This document shows, in pieces, positions 7,594-16,728 of a stretch of 64,000 bases of DNA. A program made the position numbers and the translations under genes. The DNA comes from Fluviicoccus sp. (lineage in GTDB: Bacteria; Pseudomonadota; Gammaproteobacteria; Pseudomonadales; Moraxellaceae): positions 372,001 to 436,000 of the forward strand of contig NZ_JAUSMX010000009.1 of the NCBI RefSeq assembly GCF_030646115.1. Direction: 5' to 3'. The notes under the pieces were generated by a model. The model made no database searches. It saw nothing but the letters and a program-made list of their open reading frames with translations, and was not told where the DNA came from. Each line of letters begins with the position of its first letter. Within the stretch, counting starts at the first letter, position 1.

Positions 7594-9285
7594 ATGAGCG
7601 TGATAGAGCAGGCGGAAAAAAGGGAGCTTTGTTTCGCTGTCTTGGCAGTCGATGATCGGCAATTGAGTCCAGAGGCGAAGTACTTCCTGATCCGTGTGAT
7701 TTGGCTCTTTGGGGATGCTGTCGTTAGCGCGACAGTTAAGGAATTAGCCAAGCTGCTAGGCCTTACTGATGTGGCAATTTGCAAGGCTAGAACCCAACTT
7801 GCCACCCTTGGATACTTGCGTCTACTGCCCATGCTGGACTCGAATCCGGAGAGGCTGAAAAGAGGACGGCCAAGGCAAGCCTTCATGGTCCTTCAGGAAA
7901 GAATTCGGCAAGAGAACGACGACAACGTGTCGAGTCGAACTCCGTCTGCCTCCGTCGGAGAAGTAAGCCATCTAGCGTTGCTTGATAAGTTGTTGTTCTG
8001 GTCAGTTGGTGACGATAGCTTCAGGTCGAGAAATGTCCGCAAGACTAGAAAACTTGATGGTGCCGCTTCACGTAAGCACACCTTCACCGTTGCGACGAGG
8101 ATTTTGCTGTCAGTGCTTTATCTATGTGCTGATGCCTGTGGTGTCGTTAGAGGGCTCAGCCTTCAGAGGCTGTCGCGACTCGTAGGGATATCAAGTGACA
8201 GGCTTGAGTCACAACTTGAAGTCATATCTGGCCTGGGCTATTTGATTGATCGGGTTTCTGGTTTGACTGGTAGAGTTTTGTATGGTCGTGCAACCGGCGC
8301 ATTCTTCATGAATGTTGGTACAGTTGACCTACAAGGCACGGGTAATGGCTATTCCCTTATTTGTATCAAGTCGGACTCACCAAACGCCTATAATTATCAC
8401 TACTGGGGATTCAGTGTTTATCTTGAGTCCGAAGCCTCCCGAGGAAAAATTATATTCGATAGAAGGTTGGCGGAGAGTCGTCCCAGTTCATTGGCGAGTC
8501 TTTTGAAAAATTGGGAGTTGGGAAGAGAAGCTGCGGAGTTCGTTGCCGAGATTGATTGGTCAGGTTGTTCGTCAGATCTTCTACAGACCGTAAGGGTATT
8601 TCTAGAATCAAAGGGGTTGTATTATTCGACCAGTACCCCTTTTTATATTAGCGGAGCAGACCTCTTTTCAGGGGGATGTACTGAAGTTGTTTTATTGTGG
8701 GCCAAGACTTTTCTTCCGTTCAGGCTTTGGGAGTTCTTTACTGACAGGCCTATTCTTGGTTTCTCGAAGTATCTACAGTTTCTGGTCGATAGCTATGCAT
8801 CGAAAATATTGAGCTCCAGCTGGAGTCAGATTTTCGTCGAGAGGCTCGTAATTATTGACTCCGTGCTTGAGGATCTTGAGTCAGCGCTCCTTCCACATCC
8901 CCGTCTCAATGACGATCCAGAGGTCATCCGAGGGAGTGCATTGGCGCTCTTCGTCTATTGCATCGCATACCAACAGGCCATCATGGTCAAATCGATCATC
9001 GAAAAGTCAATAGTAGCAAGTGGAGAGCCGGACTCCGAGCTCTCGTCTTGTTCCTATGCAATTCTCCCGACGAGGCAACCTATCACAGGCCACTTTCAGG
9101 AGCTAACAATTGCTATTCGAGGGGGCACCGGCTCTCGGTTTTCTGGTGTCCAATGTGTCAACCGCAATCAAGTACCGCTTGGGTTTGAGAAGTACTCATA
9201 CGAATTGAGCCCGGATAAGTGTCGAGAGATCTTTAGGAGCGCTGGTTACGACCTCGATGTTTTACGCGGCATGGGTGAATTTTAA
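7594..9285 (+). CDS. Unknown 563-residue protein with winged-helix-like segments
   Basis: Not recognised as a named family. The first about 100 residues read like a winged helix: SATVKELAKLLGLTDVAICKARTQLATLGYLRLL, split here as SATVKELAKLLGL and TDVAICKARTQLATLGYL, followed by a basic wing. A second similar segment (GLSQRLSRLVGISSD-like, about residues 190-225) leads to LEVISGLGYLID. The remaining 330 residues have no motif I can name. GGGAAGG lies about 10 bases before ATG 7594. It begins a rightward set with the Gp2-like, AlpA-like and HerA-like genes, so a replication or regulatory role in the element is likely but unproven. Confidence 0.72.
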   Translation: MSVIEQAEKRELCFAVLAVDDRQLSPEAKYFLIRVIWLFGDAVVSATVKELAKLLGLTDVAICKARTQLATLGYLRLLPMLDSNPERLKRGRPRQAFMVLQERIRQENDDNVSSRTPSASVGEVSHLALLDKLLFWSVGDDSFRSRNVRKTRKLDGAASRKHTFTVATRILLSVLYLCADACGVVRGLSLQRLSRLVGISSDRLESQLEVISGLGYLIDRVSGLTGRVLYGRATGAFFMNVGTVDLQGTGNGYSLICIKSDSPNAYNYHYWGFSVYLESEASRGKIIFDRRLAESRPSSLASLLKNWELGREAAEFVAEIDWSGCSSDLLQTVRVFLESKGLYYSTSTPFYISGADLFSGGCTEVVLLWAKTFLPFRLWEFFTDRPILGFSKYLQFLVDSYASKILSSSWSQIFVERLVIIDSVLEDLESALLPHPRLNDDPEVIRGSALALFVYCIAYQQAIMVKSIIEKSIVASGEPDSELSSCSYAILPTRQPITGHFQELTIAIRGGTGSRFSGVQCVNRNQVPLGFEKYSYELSPDKCREIFRSAGYDLDVLRGMGEF

Positions 9286-9650
9286 CTTCAGAGCTCCTGA
9301 AGTTTGGTCTACGGCGCAAAATTGCAATCTTTGCGGGAGGAGGCTAGGAAAAGTTGGGTCCAACACAGGGGGGAATTTTGGCGTCTCCACGAGAAAAGTG
9401 GGATGACACTGGGAGTTCACAAGCCGTCAGACCCTCGGTAAATATTAGTATACTTATAGAGTAGGAATTATCTAACAACATCAATGGCTTACTACAGGAT
9501 AATCATAGCATTGGTACATTACACAACCCAGCATGCCCCAAGCATGCTGGGCGTTGATTGGAGAGATAGATCCACTCCTCAATGAGCAGGGCAGTAATTA
9601 AATACGTGCCTGGTCATCGTGTGTAGAACCACCACACACGAGAGACCATC
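9286..9650. promoter_or_regulatory. 365-bp gene-free stretch with two hairpins before the Gp2-like gene
   Basis: No gene is visible. It holds two clear inverted repeats: 9527-9551 (CCCAGCATGC / GCATGCTGGG, 5-base loop, no T-run) and 9618-9640 (CGTGTGT / ACACACG, 9-base loop). The second ends only 10 bases before the Gp2-like start, over its ribosome site region. The unusual length and structure suit a replication origin or a translation-control leader for the gene that follows. Which of these is correct cannot be told from sequence. Confidence 0.5.
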
Positions 9651-10340
9651 ATGAACATACGTCACCCGATCAACCCAAATCTGACCATGCTACAAGTACC
9701 TTTCTGGGAAGGCCTGCCGGTTCAATGCCAGAAGGGCATGCTGATTGAAGATTACCTTTTTCGAATCAAGGATGTGTTGAGAAATGCGCTTGGGGAGCAC
9801 AGCAGGACCTGCGTCTTCCGGGTCGATCTAAAGTTCCCGGCTAAGGGGTACACGCCAGACAGTGGAGCTATCACCCGCTTCCTCAGTTCTCTCAAGGAAC
9901 AGATCAATGCTGATTCTGCTCGCAAATACCGCGAGAAGGGGTCTGTGCATTCCTGCACGCTTAGGTACATTTGGGTCAGGGAACAGAATACCTCCGCTAA
10001 TTGGCATTACCACGTCGCTATCCTGCTGAATCGAGACCGTTTTAAGGATTGGGGGCGTTTCAGGTTACCAGAGGAATACACAGACCGTGGTGAGGTTGTA
10101 GATGGTAGCAAGAACATGGCGGACAGGATGCGCAAAGCATGGGCCAGTGCTCTCGGGATCAGCATATTTCAGTCAATTGGCTTGGTCCAGTTCGTTGATT
10201 TGCCGTACTCAGTCAGCGTAAGCACATCTGACTTCGCTGATAGGTACAGCAATCTTTTCAACTGGTTGAGCTATTTCGCGAAGGTGCATAGCAAGCAATA
10301 CGGTGACCGGCACCGTAACTTCGGGTGCAGTCAGAGCTAG
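9651..10340 (+). CDS. Inovirus Gp2 / YagK-YfjJ family protein
   Basis: A 229-residue protein of the family annotated as inovirus-type Gp2 or YagK/YfjJ C-terminal domain, common in prophage-like islands and P4-like satellites. Diagnostic features are RVDLKFP near the N-terminus, the conserved RYIWVREQNTSANWHYHVAI segment near residues 105-125, and the C-terminal NWLSYFAKVHSK. The paired histidines of WHYH recall the HUH-like architecture of replication proteins, so a role in initiating element replication is plausible but not shown. A hairpin at 9618-9640 precedes the start, and the alpA-like gene follows after 91 bases. Confidence 0.82.
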   Translation: MNIRHPINPNLTMLQVPFWEGLPVQCQKGMLIEDYLFRIKDVLRNALGEHSRTCVFRVDLKFPAKGYTPDSGAITRFLSSLKEQINADSARKYREKGSVHSCTLRYIWVREQNTSANWHYHVAILLNRDRFKDWGRFRLPEEYTDRGEVVDGSKNMADRMRKAWASALGISIFQSIGLVQFVDLPYSVSVSTSDFADRYSNLFNWLSYFAKVHSKQYGDRHRNFGCSQS

Positions 10341-10394
10341 GCTTGAGAGGCACAGGGACGTGATCAGCCTCCAGCTGTAAATAAAAACGCCTCT

Positions 10395-10411
10395 CACTCA
10401 TCTGATGAGTG
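10395..10411. promoter_or_regulatory. 17-bp perfect palindrome before the AlpA-like gene, candidate operator
   Basis: CACTCATC and GATGAGTG flank a single central T. The site ends 20 bases before the probable AlpA start at 10432 and covers the alternative ATG at 10405. A dyad in this position fits an operator for AlpA itself or another element regulator. Confidence 0.5.
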
Positions 10412-10431
10412 AAATCAACGAGGTACTCGAA

Positions 10432-10620
10432 ATGAAAATTCTCCGACTGACAGCAGTCATGGAAGCGACCGGTCTGGGCCGGTCTTCGATTTACAAGTTC
10501 ATTGCCCAGGGTACATTTCCAAAGCCGGTTCCACTGGGAGAGCGGGCCGTGGGCTGGGTGGATCAAGAGATTGAGGAATGGATATCTTCAAGAATTGCAG
10601 AAAGAGGGCTCCTGAAATGA
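10432..10620 (+). CDS. AlpA family DNA-binding regulator
   Basis: A 62-residue MerR-like winged helix protein of the AlpA phage-regulator family. The pattern RLTAVMEATGLGRSSIYKFI, then GTFPKPVPLG and a C-terminal VGWVDQEIEEWI is typical. AlpA proteins activate integrase or excisionase genes in P4-like elements, and this one may control mobility of the island. ATG 10432 is chosen because GAGG lies about 8 bases upstream, while the ATG at 10405 has no ribosome site and sits within a palindrome. Its stop overlaps the start of the ATPase gene (ATGA), so the two are translationally coupled. Confidence 0.87.
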   Translation: MKILRLTAVMEATGLGRSSIYKFIAQGTFPKPVPLGERAVGWVDQEIEEWISSRIAERGLLK

Positions 10621-11846
10621 AGCACTTAATGGAACAAATGAAGGTCTGTACTTCAAGGATGGCGCTTGCTGCCTTGGATATATTTCCCGGGAATCAATAC
10701 TATTTTGAGCGTATTAATCCCCGTTTTCCGATGTGCATCGATATGGGCTATCGTCGCGATACAGAGGATGAGGAAGAGTTGACTGAGCCATGCTCGTGGG
10801 AGCCGTCAGCATGCTCCAATGGCTCCTTGTTGGTCCTTGGGGCTTCTGGGTCTGGGAAGACGGAGACATTGAAGAAGGTAGGGCGCGCGGTTATCCATCA
10901 CCCGATTCCATTGCTCATCATCGACTTTCATGGCGATATCGTATTCCCGGGGCAGACCTCTTTCTTACTGTCCTCGGGGTTCGACAGCTGCATTGGCGTC
11001 AACCCGTTAGAACTCCCCTCGCTGAATCATCGCTTGATTGGCCTTCGTGATCAGTGGCTAGGAGTCACTGCAATGCTGAAAAGAGCATGTCCACACTTAA
11101 GTCAAAATCAACTCGCGATCATTACATTCGCCATTGGCCAAGCATTTCGAAATGCAGGAATTGAAGAGGCCTTTCCCTGGACTTGGTCAAATCAGGCTCC
11201 AAGGCTTGTTGATGTATTGGATGTTCTTCGCAAATGGGGGGAGGATGGCTTCGATTGCTTTTCAGCAGCATCAATCCGAGGCTGCTACAACGCTGTGACT
11301 TCTGTATTCGGCCATCCGGTGTTTAATCGATTCGTTGGTCTTGACCTGAACAGGCTTCAAAACGCTTGCACAAGAATTGATCTTAGTCATGTCGATGAAT
11401 CCATTCGTTTCCTTGTTGCTGAAACATTGCTTCGACTTGTGTTCGCAAAGCTGCGTGGTCTTGGTCCAATACCGGTGAATCCTGCTAGTGACAAGGAGCG
11501 TTATAGGCTAATGATCTTGATCGATGAAGCAAAAATTCTGACCTGTGGGAAGGGAGATCCCGATAGTAGGGACAGGATCTTGAACGTCTTGATAACCGAG
11601 GGTCGAAAGTTCGGTATAGGACTGATCCTTGCCTCGCAGATGGTTGACCACTTCGGCCAAGATGTACTGTCAAACGTGGCTTCTTTGCTGGTTATGAAGC
11701 CCATGGATGCCCGTGAAGCCAAGCGAAATGCCGCAACGGTTCAAGTACCCTATGAGGATCTGCTCGCTTTAAGGGGGCGCGGGGAAGGCTACTTCAAGAC
11801 CGGTGGAAATCCCCGCGCAGTTAAACTTCAAGTCACTATGGGATAG
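10617..11846 (+). CDS. HerA/FtsK-like P-loop ATPase
   Basis: A 409-residue ATPase related to HerA and to the DNA-pumping coupling proteins. Walker A is GASGSGKT near residues 72-79, Walker B is LMILIDEAK near 299-307, and the C-terminal segment has LILASQMVDHF and the NVASLLVMKP stretch seen in HerA-type motors. ATG 10617 overlaps the alpA stop and has GAGGG upstream. It could move or segregate element DNA. No relaxase or mating-pair genes are present, so a true conjugation role is unlikely within this island. The subfamily was not resolved from motifs alone. Confidence 0.75.
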   Translation: MKHLMEQMKVCTSRMALAALDIFPGNQYYFERINPRFPMCIDMGYRRDTEDEEELTEPCSWEPSACSNGSLLVLGASGSGKTETLKKVGRAVIHHPIPLLIIDFHGDIVFPGQTSFLLSSGFDSCIGVNPLELPSLNHRLIGLRDQWLGVTAMLKRACPHLSQNQLAIITFAIGQAFRNAGIEEAFPWTWSNQAPRLVDVLDVLRKWGEDGFDCFSAASIRGCYNAVTSVFGHPVFNRFVGLDLNRLQNACTRIDLSHVDESIRFLVAETLLRLVFAKLRGLGPIPVNPASDKERYRLMILIDEAKILTCGKGDPDSRDRILNVLITEGRKFGIGLILASQMVDHFGQDVLSNVASLLVMKPMDAREAKRNAATVQVPYEDLLALRGRGEGYFKTGGNPRAVKLQVTMG

Positions 11847-11882
11847 GGGAGAACTTTGAACAGACTGGAGCTTACTCTAAGC

Positions 11883-12270
11883 TTTTCAGTTGACCAGCAA
11901 TAACTCCTTCCAGCACGTCGTATAACGCGGCGATCGTAACTCTTGCCTCATCCGCTACTTCGTACCCATCAACTCCGTCGCCACCTTGACGGTGCCGCGT
12001 CCGTATTGCCGATTGATCCGGTCCCACGTTTGCATCAGGGCCTCGCGGGCCGGGTCGGGCGGGGGAGCGAACAGGTCGGCCTGGCGCACGGTGTTGCTCT
12101 GGATGCCGGACAACATGATCCCCGCCTTCTTGTAGCGATACCCTTTCCGGTAAATCCGGTGCAGGGTGTCGTTGGCAATGCCTTGGAAGACACTACGTCA
12201 TCGCAAGGCTGGATCAGCGGGATCGTCAGGCTGGGATCGCGGTGGCGTGGCTTGAAAGGCCACCTGCTGT
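11883..12270 (-). pseudogene. Decayed 3' fragment of a second umuC
   Basis: Read on the minus strand, this stretch aligns with the C-terminal third of the intact UmuC at 14837-16114: RIYRKGYRYKKAGIML, DLFAPPPDPAREALMQT and RINRQYGRGTVKVATEL are all recognisable. It is broken: a frameshift lies upstream of VFQGIAND and a TAG stop replaces the tryptophan after the GTK segment. The upstream two thirds are missing, ending where the IS21 remnant begins. It is a relic of an extra pol V gene, probably cut by the insertion sequence. Confidence 0.85.
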
Positions 12271-12292
12271 CGAAATTGTATGACGCACCAGC

Positions 12293-12477
12293 GTTATCAT
12301 CATCACCAACCCGACCTTTGCCGAATGGCCGAACGTCTTTGGCGATGCCAGGCTGACGACAACCTTGCTGGACCGGCTGACGCATCACTGCCATATCATC
12401 GAGACCAGCAACGAATCCTGGGGTTCCGCCAGAGCACGGCGAGCCACAAACAGCGGATCAGGGAGCGGGAGTGAAAA
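12293..12477 (+). mobile_element. IS21-family istB remnant (C-terminal end)
   Basis: Translation gives the conserved IstB end: [18 protein letters not shown], then [19 protein letters not shown], matching the IstB helper ATPase of IS21-like elements. After ESW the frame shifts by one base and continues as [20 protein letters not shown]. The rest of istB, istA and the terminal repeats are not visible, so the copy is dead. It abuts the umuC fragment. Confidence 0.82.
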
Positions 12478-12658
12478 AAACAGGAAGAGCCATTATGTAG
12501 TTCCCCAAAACCGATTGAATCGGTTACCGTAAACCCCGCCACCTGCTGGCAGGTGGCTTCCAAGCTTGGGCAATATACAACGCGCAGGGCTGGGCACTTT
12601 ATAACGTGCGTCACCAACTAATACTTGGTGGACAAACAAAAAGGCAAGGAGAAGTTGA
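12478..12658. promoter_or_regulatory. Leader of the DUF262 nuclease gene with two dyads
   Basis: About 180 bases separate the istB relic from the nuclease start. They contain AACCGAT-TGA-ATCGGTT at 12509-12525 and the 9-bp-arm inverted repeat GCCACCTGC-TG-GCAGGTGGC at 12538-12557, neither followed by a T-run. They may be operators or a folded leader controlling a potentially toxic nuclease. No promoter hexamers were assigned with confidence. Confidence 0.4.
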
Positions 12659-14776
12659 GTGAAAGCCACAGAAGCCAATCTGCTCAAATTTTTGAAGAAG
12701 TCACCACAGTTCGTAATTCCAATCTACCAGCGGAACTATTCATGGACGGAGCTCCAATGCCGACAGCTCTGGGCAGACTTGCTACGTGCGGGACGAGATG
12801 ACAAGGTCAATGCCCACTTCATTGGTGCAATTGTCTATGTAGAGCGCGGATTGAGCAATGTGGTCCATCAAGAGGCTCTGCTGGTAATTGATGGGCAGCA
12901 ACGACTGACCACAAGCACATTGTTGATTGCGGCGCTTGCCAAGCATTTCGAAGCGCAAAATGTAGGGGAGCTTTTAGAGACGTTCTCGGCCAAGAAGCTG
13001 CGCAATTACTATTTACTGAACCCCGACGAAGAGGGTGAGCGCCACTACAAGTTGCTGCTGTCTGAGACAGATAAAGAGACACTTTTGTCTATCTTGCAGA
13101 ATACCCCTAAGCCGAATGAAGTCAGCACTCGGATCACTGAGAACTACAAGTTGTTCCAGGAGCTGATTGACCAACATAAAGACGAGTTGGAGTCTATTTG
13201 CCAAGGCTTGGCTAAGCTGATGATTGTCGACGTGTCTCTGGATCGGTCCCAAGATAATCCACAATTAATCTTCGAGAGTATGAACTCTACTGGTCTGGAG
13301 CTTAGCCAGGCAGACCTGATTCGCAACTTTATTCTGATGGGGTTGGAGCCAAAGTTGCAAACGGAGCTTTATAAAAACTACTGGCGCCCGATGGAAAAGG
13401 CATTTGGCCAAGCAGCGTATGTTGTGCATTTTGATGCCTTCATGCGTCACTACTTGACGGCAAAGACAGGAGAGATCCCCAACGTTGGCCAGGTCTATGT
13501 CGCATTCAAGAGCTTTGCGCGCAATCAGAAAGGGGACACGAAGGAGCTGGTTGCTGATATCCATGCCTTTGCGATTTACTACTGCGCCATGGCCTTGGGG
13601 TCGGAAAAGGATGCTGCGCTCAAGCTTGCTTTCCATGACTTGCGGGAGTTGAGAGTTGATGTGGCTTATCCGTTCCTGCTGGGGGTTTACCATGACTATA
13701 GCCAAGGTCGCTTGAGTGCGGAAGAGACTCTGCTGATTGTCCGTTTAGTTGAAAGCTTTGTGTTCCGTCGGGCCGTATGCGGGATTCCAACAAACTCGCT
13801 GAACAAAATTTTTGCGGGAATGGGAGGCTCGCTTAAGAAAGATCGGTATGTCGAGAGCGTGCATGCGGCATTTCTGCTGCTGCCTTCATATCGGCGCTTC
13901 CCCAGTGATGAAGAGTTTATTCGTGAAATCAAACTGCGAGACCTCTACAACTTTCGCATCCGCAGCTACTGGTTACGGCGTTTGGAGAATCATGGGCGTA
14001 AAGAACGTGTGCTTGTTGAAGATTACACCATTGAGCACATACTTCCGCAGAATGAGCTTTTGTCCAAGGAATGGCAGGATGATCTGGGTTCCGAGTGGCA
14101 ACGAATTCAGCAAACTTGGCTGCATACTTTAGGCAATCTGACTTTGACCGGATACAACAGCGAGTACAGCGATCATCCTTTTGTATATAAGCGTGATCAG
14201 GTGTGTGATAAGGAAGGCAATCCAGTCGGCTTTGCTCACAGTCCTCTCAAACTCAATCTGGGGCTGGGGAGTGTGCAAATCTGGGACGAATATGCTATCC
14301 AGTTACGTGCTGATCGGTTGGCCCAAGAGGCAATCAAAGTCTGGAAAGCGCCAAGTCTAGCAGCTGATGTGCTAGATGCTTATCGTCCTGCTGCAGCCAA
14401 ACCAGGTCAACATTACAGTCAGGCAGACCACCCATACTTGTTAGCAGGTCCAATCCATGATTTGTTTGAGGCTCTGCGAAAGGAGCTGTTAGCGCTTGAT
14501 CCGTGTGTAAATGAAGAGTTCTTGAAGCTCTATGTGGCATATAAAGCTGAAACGAACTTTGTAGATGTTGTGCCGCAAGCAAAGCGATTACGATTGTCGT
14601 TGAACATGCCATTTGATGAGATTGACGATCCGAAGAGGCTTTGTCTGGATGTCACTAATCTGGGGCGATGGGGAAATGGTGATGTCGAAGTAGGCCTGTC
14701 TTCAATGGATGAATTGCCGTATGTAATAGGCCTGATCAGGCAGTCTTTTGATCGTCAAATGGGAGGCGGTCAGTGA
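12659..14776 (+). CDS. DUF262 / DUF1524 GmrSD-like nuclease with DUF5655 end
   Basis: A 705-residue single-chain protein of the GmrS-GmrD type. The N-terminal DUF262 ParB/sulfiredoxin-like domain carries IPIYQRNYSW (about 20-29) and the nucleotide-binding motif IDGQQRLTT (about 77-85). The DUF1524 HNH-like nuclease carries EHILPQNE near 459 and GNLTLTGYNSEYSD. The C-terminus from about 605, with LGRWGNGDVEVGL, resembles DUF5655. Related enzymes (GmrSD, BrxU, SspE) use NTP hydrolysis to restrict phage DNA with modified bases. GTG 12659 is the start, with AAGGAGA 7 bases upstream. The specificity of this protein is unknown. Confidence 0.85.
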   Translation: MKATEANLLKFLKKSPQFVIPIYQRNYSWTELQCRQLWADLLRAGRDDKVNAHFIGAIVYVERGLSNVVHQEALLVIDGQQRLTTSTLLIAALAKHFEAQNVGELLETFSAKKLRNYYLLNPDEEGERHYKLLLSETDKETLLSILQNTPKPNEVSTRITENYKLFQELIDQHKDELESICQGLAKLMIVDVSLDRSQDNPQLIFESMNSTGLELSQADLIRNFILMGLEPKLQTELYKNYWRPMEKAFGQAAYVVHFDAFMRHYLTAKTGEIPNVGQVYVAFKSFARNQKGDTKELVADIHAFAIYYCAMALGSEKDAALKLAFHDLRELRVDVAYPFLLGVYHDYSQGRLSAEETLLIVRLVESFVFRRAVCGIPTNSLNKIFAGMGGSLKKDRYVESVHAAFLLLPSYRRFPSDEEFIREIKLRDLYNFRIRSYWLRRLENHGRKERVLVEDYTIEHILPQNELLSKEWQDDLGSEWQRIQQTWLHTLGNLTLTGYNSEYSDHPFVYKRDQVCDKEGNPVGFAHSPLKLNLGLGSVQIWDEYAIQLRADRLAQEAIKVWKAPSLAADVLDAYRPAAAKPGQHYSQADHPYLLAGPIHDLFEALRKELLALDPCVNEEFLKLYVAYKAETNFVDVVPQAKRLRLSLNMPFDEIDDPKRLCLDVTNLGRWGNGDVEVGLSSMDELPYVIGLIRQSFDRQMGGGQ

Positions 14777-14836
14777 AGAGGCTCCACTCATTAGAGGTGG
14801 TTAATTCACGTATAACTTAATTCGGAAGTGCAAGGC

Positions 14837-16114
14837 TTACCTGACAACCGGCAACTCCTCCCAACACGTCGTATATCGCGGTGACCGCAATTCCTGCTTC
14901 ATCTGCCAGCGGCTACCCAGCAATTCGGTAGCCGCTTTCACCGTTCCCCGTCCATACTTCCGATTTACCCGATCCAGCGTCTGCATCAGCGCCTCCCTCA
15001 CCGGGTCCGGCTCTGGTGCAAACAGGTCGGTCTGCCAGACCTGATCCGACTGAATCCCTTGCAGCATGATTCCCGCCTTCTTGTAGCGATAGCCCGCCCG
15101 ATATATACGGCGCAAGGCTTGGTTCGCGGCTGTCTGGAATACCCCGACATCCGCGCTGGGTTGAACCAAGGCAACCGGCAGGCTGGGGTGATACTGCGGG
15201 TCCTGCAAACGGAAACGATTGGTCTGAATGAAAACCGTCAGCAGGGAGGCGGTGCTGTGCTGGCGTCGCAGCTTTTCCACGCCCCGGCTGACATGACTGG
15301 CCACAGACGCCTCCAGATCTTCCAAGTCGGTGATGAGGTTGCCAAAGCTGCGACTGGCGATGATCTGCTTCTTGTCCGGAGCCATTTCCTCCAAGGACAG
15401 GCAGGGCGTTCCATTCAGTTCATTGACGGTACGTTCGACCACGACACTGAAGTGCTTGCGGATCAGCTTCGGGTCAGCCGTCACCAGTTGCGAGACCTTG
15501 TGAATGCCCAGACTTTCCAACTTGGCGGCAATGCGCCGACCAATACCCCAGACCTCACCCACGTCGATGCCGCATAGCAGGTGCATGTAGTCCATCGCCT
15601 CCAACTCTTCCCAGGAGAAGACACCGGAAGCCTTGTAGGGCTCAATCCGTTTGGCGCAGTAGTTGCCCAGCTTCGCCAGCGTTTTGGTGCGACCGATGCC
15701 CACCGCTACCGGGATGCCGGTGCGTTTGCGAACATCCCCACGCAACTTTGCCGCGAGTTCCAGCGGCTTAGGCATCCCTGTGAAATCGAGGAAACACTCG
15801 TCGATGCTGTACACCTCTTGATTGGGCGAATACTCGGACAGGATGTTCATCACCCGGCGGCTCATATCACCGTACAGGGCATAGTTGGAACTACGGACCA
15901 CCACGCCATACTGACGGATCAGATCCTTGCATTCATGCACCGGGGCACCCATCGGGATGCCAATGGCCTTGGATTCGTTGCTGCGGGCCACCACGCAGCC
16001 GTCATTGTTGGAAAGGACGATGATGGGGCGTCCTTCCAGCCAGGGTTCAAACACGCGCTCGCAACTGGCGTAGAAGTTGTTGCAGTCGACCAGTGCGACC
16101 AGCGGGGTGGTCAT
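14837..16114 (-). CDS. umuC: DNA polymerase V catalytic subunit UmuC
   Basis: A 425-residue Y-family translesion polymerase. The palm shows LVDCNNFYASCERV at the N-terminus and the catalytic motif SIDECFLDF near residues 101-110; the thumb has GIGRTKTLAKLGNYCAK and the C-terminal little finger ends GRGTVKAATELLGSRW. It overlaps the upstream umuD stop by 4 bases (ATGA), so the pair is one transcript. Island-borne umuDC genes give SOS mutagenesis and allow bypass of damaged bases. A broken second copy lies at 11883-12270. Confidence 0.95.
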   Translation of the reverse strand: MTTPLVALVDCNNFYASCERVFEPWLEGRPIIVLSNNDGCVVARSNESKAIGIPMGAPVHECKDLIRQYGVVVRSSNYALYGDMSRRVMNILSEYSPNQEVYSIDECFLDFTGMPKPLELAAKLRGDVRKRTGIPVAVGIGRTKTLAKLGNYCAKRIEPYKASGVFSWEELEAMDYMHLLCGIDVGEVWGIGRRIAAKLESLGIHKVSQLVTADPKLIRKHFSVVVERTVNELNGTPCLSLEEMAPDKKQIIASRSFGNLITDLEDLEASVASHVSRGVEKLRRQHSTASLLTVFIQTNRFRLQDPQYHPSLPVALVQPSADVGVFQTAANQALRRIYRAGYRYKKAGIMLQGIQSDQVWQTDLFAPEPDPVREALMQTLDRVNRKYGRGTVKAATELLGSRWQMKQELRSPRYTTCWEELPVVR

Positions 16115-16713
16115 GAGTTCAACTTCCGGAAGGAATGAATGGCATGCAGGACCACGCCCCAGATCAGCAGCTCCTGGCCTTCCCGGATCACAATCGGCTT
16201 GAACTCCTTGTTTTCGGCCACCAGGGCGTAGGCAACGCCGAGCTTGTTGAGCCTCAGTCGTTTGACGGTCAATTCCCCGTCAAGAATGGCAATCACGATA
16301 TCGTCATCCATGGGGGTGACTAAGCGGCTGACCACCAACGTATCGCCGGGGAAGATGCCGACATCCTTCATGCTGAAGCCGCCGACCTTGTAAAAGAATG
16401 TGCTGTTGGCGTCGTCTACCAGAAACTCATTCAGGTCGAGGAACTTCTCAATGTAGTCGTCGGCGGGGGACGGGAAGCCTGCCTGAACTTTGTGCGAGGC
16501 CAGCGGTCGTTTGACGACGGACGGGTGGGGGTGAGCCTTCCAGATATCGGCACCCGGCGGCAGGGCATGCTCTGGCGCGAGTGTTGGTTGGGCGCGACGG
16601 GCCAGGAACTCGCGCACATCGGTGACGGCGCTTTCGGGGATACGCATGACTTTGGTGTTCTCGCCGTAGTGGCCGGTGCCTACGGGGCGGCCGGGTTTTG
16701 GGGTGTTTGACAT
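16111..16713 (-). CDS. umuD: Long UmuD-type S24 protease, pol V partner
   Basis: A 200-residue LexA/UmuD-like protein, about 60 residues longer than E. coli UmuD. The self-cleavage site is Ala78-Gly79 (VQAGFPSPADDYIE), with catalytic Ser114 (GGFSMKD) and Lys151 (ELTVKRL). The N-terminal extension starts GRPVGTGHYGENTKVMRI and contains a helix-rich segment. Extended UmuD proteins of Acinetobacter (UmuDAb) act as SOS repressors as well as polymerase partners. A 19-bp palindrome at 16729-16747 just upstream fits such control. It shares its start-overlap operon with umuC. Confidence 0.93.
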   Translation of the reverse strand: MSNTPKPGRPVGTGHYGENTKVMRIPESAVTDVREFLARRAQPTLAPEHALPPGADIWKAHPHPSVVKRPLASHKVQAGFPSPADDYIEKFLDLNEFLVDDANSTFFYKVGGFSMKDVGIFPGDTLVVSRLVTPMDDDIVIAILDGELTVKRLRLNKLGVAYALVAENKEFKPIVIREGQELLIWGVVLHAIHSFRKLNS

Positions 16714-16728
16714 GTCGGGGGCAGGGGT

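Noticed and set aside
10617-11846. VirD4-type coupling protein of a conjugation system
   Set aside because: The motifs fit a HerA-like ATPase, and no relaxase, mating-pair or pilus genes lie in the island.
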